DNA from: Platerodrilus igneus
Lineage: Eukaryota > Arthropoda > Insecta > Coleoptera > Lycidae
Length of the DNA: 64,000 bases
Assembly: GCA_036346225.1 (NCBI GenBank)
Contig: JARFIW010000500.1
Span: forward strand, 4,340,001-4,404,000
Direction: 5' to 3'
Shown here: piece by piece, positions 58,270 to 64,000 of the stretch
How positions within the stretch are numbered: position 1 is the stretch's first letter
Layout of the letters: the number at the start of each line of letters is the position of its first letter
Notes under the pieces: model-generated
Seen by the model: the letters and a program-made list of their open reading frames with translations, nothing else
What the model was told of the DNA's origin: nothing
Databases searched by the model: none
Translations under genes and position numbers: made by a program

Positions 58270-59995
58270 TCATTTTGATACTGTTGAATTTGATATTTAA
58301 GAACGTTTATCATTGCCGCAGCATTGTCGACTGTTGTTTTCCTTTCTTGTAAAAGTACATTTACTTTATTTATCTTTCCTAATATTGTATCTCAAAATAT
58401 TAATAGTGCAACAAATTTAAATTCTGTTAATAATTTTAGCAACATTTGAACATTTGTTACGTCTACTGTAATGCCTTTTTCTATCAAATATTTAATTAAA
58501 AACTTCTAGTATTAAATGCATTTGATTTCGTAGAGCTTTAACCAACCATTCGTTAGCTTTCGCGGGCCACCTCGTGTCACTTAAATATTTAAGACGGTTA
58601 GATAATTTTTCGTTTTGAAGATCGCATCTATTAGTAGAATTTACAGAAAAAGTTAAACAATTGCTGAAGTGTTTCGAAACGTGATTTCATTTGAAAAAAC
58701 GTTTGTACAGCATCAACGGCTATTAAATTAAAGTTGTGAGCCATGCATGAAACGAACGTCACAATATTGTTTAAGCGTAATATTTTGGCTTGTACCCCCT
58801 TGTATTTACCTGTCATGTTCGCTCCACTATCATATAATTGTTCATATGTCTAATATTTAGTTCGTCTAATGTTAGCTTGTTTTCGATGTCATTCGCAAGT
58901 GCTTTGCCAGTTTCTTCATGTATCACAATAAAGTCTATAAAGGTTTCTTCAATGCTACACTTCTTCGTGTTGGGATTAATATTAATATAGCACAAACTCT
59001 ACGTCATCTGTTCCTGGTGCGAAGTGTCAGGCGTGCTATCAAATAAAATAGAAAAATAGTTTGGTTTTTGAAATAATACACTGTTTAATTGTAGAAGCAA
59101 CTGTATTATAATGTGTTTAAAGGAACAGACTCAGTAAGTGCTTCTTACATACATGAGCGCTAAGTTTAAATAGAAATTTTGTATTGGTTGGTCGAGTTTA
59201 CTCAACCACTTAATCAATTTTGTATTGCTAAGCTATAAATGTCAATTACTTTAATCACACGTATTTGTAGTTATCGCAATGTGTTATTTTGTTCACTGTA
59301 AATCAAGCTATGCTCAGTTTGAATCCAAGAACTAAATTTTAATTACTGAATCTGTTTGTTAAATGCTCTATAATTATATCATTTTGTGCTCGAGAAGAGA
59401 AATAATTAACTTGATTTTTCGTAAGACTTTCAATATGTTGCGCAATAATAGGATTAAAATGACTAATTAGTTCTATTGTTCAGAAATATTTCACAGTCGG
59501 GATGTCCAATTTGTTCACGAGTTCCTCTTTAAGCGTCATTTTTTTACGCAGTGCAGAATGGCATCCAAAATGACGTTTAAGATATGCTTCCACTTTTCTT
59601 TTTCTTGTAAAACTCTTTCTAGTAATTGATCGTTTATAAAACCATCTTTCTTGATTTTCGATTCTAAAGGTTTCCATTCGACATAACTTTTTTATGATAT
59701 ATAAATTTTTTTTTCATGATGTAGTAACATAGGATTTAAATGCTGCCAGCCTCGTAACTCTGCAGTGGTCCTTACATTCTGATTTTTCCTAACATAATAC
59801 ATAGGAAACAGAACAGTGCATCTTTTCGCTTGCAATAATCAACAAATTTCAAAGTTCTTGTTCTCCGTTTGTCACGGTTCTTACAAAAAGTTTTTTTTTA
59901 TCAAAATGCCTCTTTTCTCTATCAGGAGAAACCTTATATTATCGTACAACTTTGGTCCATATTTGTATGTTACTATTAGTTAAGTGCTATGCTGT
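58270..59995 (-). pseudogene. hAT transposase remnant, third copy
   Basis: Minus strand in order: decayed TTF zinc finger (KRKDALFCFLCIMLGK near 59830; a block ending GWQHLNPMLLHHEKK near 59740 after a frame change), FRIENQERWFYKRSI (59650), then after a gap INPNTKKCSIEETFIDFIVI (58970), NDIENKLTLDELNIRHM, GKYKGVQAKILRLNNIVTFV (58810), CMAHNFNLIAVDAVQTFFQM and TRWPAKANEWLVKALRN (58570). The C-terminal dimerisation part is not seen. It is a ZMYM1-like/DUF4371 hAT, distinct from the first copy by sequence. Many stops. Ends not located. Confidence 0.78.
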
Positions 59996-61023
59996 GGGAG
60001 CATTGAAATCTATTATTTTGCAAGAAAACAAATTTAATTCGTGGTTAAGCTTGAATGAACTGGAGACGTAGATGATTTTTAAAATGGTTGTTGTTTCATT
60101 CGATTTCCTCATTCCTCATGCCGTACGAAGGTTTTTATTTCTAATATGGAAACGCAAATATTTCTTAATACAAGCTGTATGTATTTTTGATTTGGTTGAA
60201 CAACATTGCAGCACATTTCAATTGCGGTGTCGTTTGGAAAACACACGTTGTGATGGGCTATCCCAGTTCACCGAGTGGGTGTTATGTCAATATATTTATG
60301 TAAAGTATATCTGATAAGAAGTGGTTTTCAAACTTATTTTGTTCATTGCATAAAATATTGAAGAAATTTAATTTGCTCGAGTAGGGTTTATAAAATCGTT
60401 TAGCTGTTAGCCTCATATTGTTCGTGTTTACGTTTTTCAGAGGATCATAAAAGTAATTAAAAGTAATAGTTTTATTAAATTAATGAGATTAAATTAATGG
60501 AATTTTGATATGAAACTACTTTCACCTTATGTGTTATGTAATTTTAAACAAGGCAAAGTTTATTTGTAACCAATAATTTGTTACTAACCATAAGCTTTAT
60601 GTTATTTTTTGAAGTAAATTTTTTTGAGTTATCCATTTCAATAAAATATTATGTTTAAAGAGTAAAATTGGTAACATCATTAATTTTCGAGCGCATCTGT
60701 AAAAAACGACATCTGTCTTTTGGTGATAAACCAATTATTTACACGTATCATGCGTCGTATATTTGAATATAAGATTTCGAATAATTCATAGTGTGATAAA
60801 GTTAATCATTTAAATTGTACTGCAATGAATATTTAATTTATTTGTAAGAGAAATACAAATATGATTTAAATTTTGGAATGAACTGAAAATCGTTATTATT
60901 TGTACCATATCTAGAGCCAATAGAGAAACTTTTGATTTTAGTTCATTCAAGGTAGTTGTTATGTTGATGAGACACAAAAAGTATTTTTGATAAAATATTT
61001 ATTTATCATGTGCAATTATTTTT
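59996..61023 (+). other. AT-rich stretch, nothing recognised
   Basis: An 80-codon frame at 60072-60314 shows no motif. It may be chance or an unrecognised remnant. Confidence 0.4.
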
Positions 61024-61357
61024 GGAGTGTTGTGCTTCAGATGTATGAGGATGATACCATGGACAGACAAAGTTAATAAAAAAGGGGTAATAGAAATAGT
61101 AGGGGAATAAAGATATCTGGAGAAATAGAAGGGCGGGATACGTTCTAGGGCATTTTTGGGGAATACTGCAGGATATATTCCAAGCAGAGATAGGAAAAAG
61201 GAGGTAGAGGTATACCTAGATCAGTCTATTGCACACAGATAGCGAAAGATGCAGACTGTGGAAATTTCAGGGAAATGTGAAGGTTAGCACAGAATAGGAA
61301 ACAATGAGGATACGCGTCTAACAAGTTCCAGGACTGAAAACTCAATGAAGATGATGC
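61024..61357 (+). mobile_element. LINE tail, copy E
   Basis: Matches tail module 3 of copies A-D from ttgtgcttcagatgtatgag to ttccaggactgaaaactcaa and a TGA-rich end. Strong 5' truncation, typical of LINE insertion. It retains tctattgcacacagatagcg, which is shortened in some other copies. Confidence 0.82.
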
Positions 61358-62003
61358 TACTATTTTCTTAATAGGTATCACCTGTACAGTTTGGGTATAA
61401 GTAATTATATATTTGTGGGATGTTTTTCTTTTTTACAGCTTTCCGACAAATGTTTCCTAGGAGTTTCTACGTCCTTTTTTAATAAGTTTCACTTTGGTCA
61501 TTTATTGCCTAGATGCAGTGCCATCCATATTAGTTAAGTCGATAATTCGTTCGTTTGTTGTTTTACCCACCACCCAGCTCAACTCCGACGGTACTAAAAT
61601 CCAGTTAACCACAAATCTTCGAGGGAATTTCCTATAACTTTTAACCATCGAACACTTAGTTTTACGCTGGGCTTCTATTTATTTTTCACAGAAATTCCCA
61701 TTCCCTCTCTTAAAGATATCCAAGTGGTTAGTTCATTTTGTGTTTAAAAAAAAAGTTTCCCAGAACGCAGAGAAGATAATCATCATACTGTCGCTCATAA
61801 CTTGAAGAAAAGTAAGGAAAACTTATGGTATCCATTGTTTTGCGCCAAAAAAATCAAGTTGTGCTGGTAGCGGACGCCTTTTTCGCTGTGTTCTCGTTAC
61901 GAAATCTCATAACGACAACACAGCAATGACACTTCATCGTTGTATTTCATCCGAAAGATATCATTTTATTTGCAAGAAATTACGACTTTATTGTTTTAAG
62001 AAT
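61358..62003 (+). other. No gene recognised
   Basis: Unique-looking AT-rich sequence. It includes the left target duplication (61992-62003) of the next element. Confidence 0.4.
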
Positions 62004-62171
62004 ACTCCCTATATGTTTGTTGTGGTTTGTTTAGCATTCTTCTTAATCTTCTTTGGGAATTAAACCACTCATAGTTTTTAAAATCTTTATTTACGTTTCG
62101 ATCCATGACCTAGGATCGTTGTCAAAATAATAAATTATTTTGACAACGATCCCAAAGAAGATTAAGAAGAA
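62004..62171. mobile_element. Palindromic PLE-end insertion (168 bp)
   Basis: Flanked by the exact 12-bp duplication TGTTTTAAGAAT (61992-62003 and 62172-62183). Arms cattcttcttaatcttcttt (62035) and its reverse complement (62154-62173), with an inner perfect palindrome gatcgttgtcaaaataat / attattttgacaacgatc (62114-62151). The minus strand carries GGATC...GATCC stem, GAAA and CGTAAAT, the PLE end plan with a decayed first core block. No coding. Confidence 0.72.
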
Positions 62172-63049
62172 TGTTTTAAGAATCATGCAGACATCTAGTA
62201 TTTTTTTTCTATATGACATGTTTGTTTCCGCTAAATTGTACGTATTTGGGTGTGGTGTTACATGCGCAATACGCTGTTCGAAATGACTGAATGAAACAAA
62301 ATTAAACTTTTTGCTACAATCTTATCAGTTGCTTCAGTTATCTGTTATAAATTTCTATTAATGGCATCCTTTAAACTGTTTGTTTGTTTCAGTACTACTA
62401 AAGTATCGTTTTTATCAGTCGTTACATTAGTTGCTAAATTTTTTATCTTTGACTTTTATGCTTTTTTTTTTATTTGGGCTTACATATTTAGCTACAACTT
62501 TTTTTTAATTTGACATTGTCATCTTCATCACTTTTGAACGATTAAATTAGGTAAATGCTCCTTTGAAATTGTATAACAATAGGCATAAATGAATAATTAG
62601 GACCGACATGGATAGAAATGTGTGTGTGATCTCACAGAACTCTAAATCCATTCCTGCATTTTTATAAAAAGTGTTACTTTGTTGTACAAGTATCTTCAAC
62701 AGGAAAATATCATTTGATGGCTCTTTTGTATAAATATAAAAAAGCACTGTAAAACTAATCTATTTTTTACAATACGTCCCCTCTCTCTCTCTCTCTCAAC
62801 ACCTTGTACTCATTTTTGGGACATATCCTAAAATGCAAAGATATTTTAAAGTAGTTATTTAACCAAGGGTAACAAGTATATGTTTATGCTCTGTAGGAGA
62901 CGTTGATACAAACCCGAGGGCCTCCGATTGTTTGTAAGTCGCCCGAAGGTATAAACATCTATTTTGTCCGCGATGTGTATAATTTTTTATGTCATAATAA
63001 TTCGTTAATATTGAATTAATATTAAAAAAAATCTTAAAATTTAATTTGG
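62172..63049 (+). other. No gene recognised; short (CT)n run
   Basis: A (CT)n microsatellite lies at 62780-62797. No protein motif was seen. Confidence 0.45.
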
Positions 63050-63590
63050 TTTTCATTTTACCATGACGGCCACTATTGTTGCGAGGGGAATACCGTACTT
63101 GTAGACGTAAACAAATTTTGTTAGTTGTTAGACTTAGAAAATCAAACTGCAAGAAAGTTCTAAAATTAACGACGAAATTGTAAGAAAAAGAACAGAAAAA
63201 GCAGCCCAAAACTATCGAGAGACGTCTACGTGAAGGAATATGACAAATTATAAAATTGGATGTAAGAAAACTGTGGAGACCTTATTAATGAAGCTGTTCT
63301 GCTTGAATACTTGGGGGATCTCACTGAAACATGTTTTCCAAACTCCTTATGGTTTACATATTTAATATTAAAGAACACGTTAATGATAAATAAGAATATT
63401 AACACTGCGAATTAAGATAAGTAAGTGAATATTTGAAGCAGTGGTCAAAAGTGTATCAGCCAAAAAGTCTAAAATTCTGTCCAGAGAAAATATTTTAAAA
63501 TTTATTCGTGAGACACCGATGAGACGTTCTTGATAATCAAAGTTGCATTATTATTGAGTGTATTTGGTGGATATTGACGACAAGAACTTG
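63050..63590 (+). repeat. Tandem unit 1 with Crypton-type recombinase fragment
   Basis: About 540 bp, repeated head to tail in the following unit (ccatgacggccactattg at 63061; ccatggcgaccactattg at 63600; cttattaatgaa(g/a)ctgttc in both; aatattaacactgcgaat in both). Confidence 0.85.
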
Positions 63591-63640
63591 GGAACTTTAC
63601 CATGGCGACCACTATTGGTGCGAGGAAGTGCCATACATGT
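63205..63640 (+). pseudogene. Crypton/DUF3504 tyrosine recombinase fragment
   Basis: Plus strand: a decayed N-terminal core-binding region (63210-63440; clearer in unit 2), then PKKSKILSRENILKFIRETP-like sequence (KKSKILSRENILKFIRETP at 63460-63518), a frameshift, DETFLIIKVALLLSVFGGY, a stop in place of a residue, then RQELGNFTMATTIG (63520-63620). In relatives GGCRRxEL holds the first catalytic R. The order and motifs match the phage-integrase-like proteins of Crypton elements in insects. The rest of the catalytic domain, including the Tyr, is absent. The unit then begins again, so the sequence is a truncated, multimerised piece. Confidence 0.65.
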
Positions 63641-64000
63641 AGGTGTAAACAAATTTCGTTAGTTGTTAAACATAGAAAATCAAGCTGCAGGAAAGTTCTA
63701 TAATTCATGACGAAATTGTTAAAAAGCAAAAAAAGCAACAGAAATCTTACTACCGAAGAAATCGAGAGGCGCCTACGTGAAGGAATATGACAAATTATAA
63801 AATTGGATGAACGAAAGCAGTAGAGACCTTATTAATGAAACTGTTCTGCTTGAATACTTCGGTGATTTCACTGAAATATTTTCTCCGAGCTCCTTATGGT
63901 CCAAATATTCAGTATTAAAGAAAACTTTAATGATAAATAAGAATATTAACACTGCGAATTACCATAAGTAAGTGAATATTTGAAGCAGTGGTCAACAGTG
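63591..64000 (+). repeat. Tandem unit 2 (runs off the window)
   Basis: Second copy of the 540-bp unit. From 63810 a clean 52-codon frame has NWMNESSRDLINETVLLEYF, then GDFTEIFSPSSLWSKYSVLK and KTLMINKNINTANYHK. This is the N-terminal SAM-like core-binding domain of Crypton-type tyrosine recombinases (pattern VLLxYFxxxSxxxxPSTLWxxYSMLKxTLxxxxNIxxxxxxKL). Confidence 0.7.

Noticed and set aside
1..64000. CRISPR arrays, operons or bacterial-type regulatory sites
   Set aside because: The tandem repeats found lack unique spacers, no prokaryotic gene is present and the content is plainly eukaryotic repeats.

Overview
The window looks like repeat-dense, AT-rich DNA from an arthropod, most likely an insect. 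A beetle-like repeat mix is plausible but I cannot prove the taxon. No bacterial gene organisation is present. Almost all recognisable coding sequence belongs to decayed transposable elements with internal stops and frameshifts, many nested in one another. Two short stretches look like host exons: a two-exon minus-strand gene end at 47.65-48.29 kb, and a 78-nt exon candidate at 54.83 kb.

Layout, 0-16 kb: a LINE tail (copy D, 1-325 and 5106-5308) is split by a 4.77-kb hAT transposon with an 8-bp target duplication. That hAT is split by a 1.6-kb Penelope-like element (PLE) with 300-bp inverted termini, a hammerhead-ribozyme-like motif and a 14-bp target duplication. Then comes a nearly full-length BEL/Pao LTR retrotransposon on the minus strand (5448-11775, 5-bp target duplication, tRNA-Tyr-like primer site) carrying a tRNA-derived SINE with a 14-bp target duplication. 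LINE copy A (11.84-15.85 kb) follows.

16-47 kb: a Gypsy-type LTR element with long LTRs and a rearranged, mostly deleted interior (17.69-22.98 kb). A 409-bp palindromic PLE-end insertion sits in a coiled-coil ORF remnant (25.4-26.6 kb). A PLE (30.27-30.73 and 35.22-35.70 kb) is split by LINE copy B, and LINE copy B is split by a SINE. LINE copy C (37.2-41.25 kb) is chimeric and also carries a SINE. After a hAT fragment comes a large PLE palindrome (43.2-47.0 kb) between (TA)n arrays.

47-64 kb: the two-exon host gene end, whose intron is mostly a 3 x 66-bp repeat; a leader-like region with repeated primer-site-like motifs and a 32-bp minisatellite (49.2-50.3 kb); a LINE 3' end (51.7-52.3 kb); the exon candidate (54.83 kb); mariner-like, LINE and hAT remnants; LINE tail copy E; a 168-bp palindromic PLE-end insertion with a 12-bp target duplication (62.0-62.2 kb); and a head-to-tail repeat of a Crypton-type tyrosine recombinase fragment running off the right edge.

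The most unusual items are (1) small palindromic insertions made only of PLE ends, with ribozyme-like cores and their own target duplications, (2) a LINE family whose 3' end is triplicated in every copy long enough to judge, with two SINEs inserted at the same place in two tail modules, (3) the tandem Crypton fragment and (4) the array of primer-binding-site-like motifs. All calls are by eye; no database search or alignment program was run.
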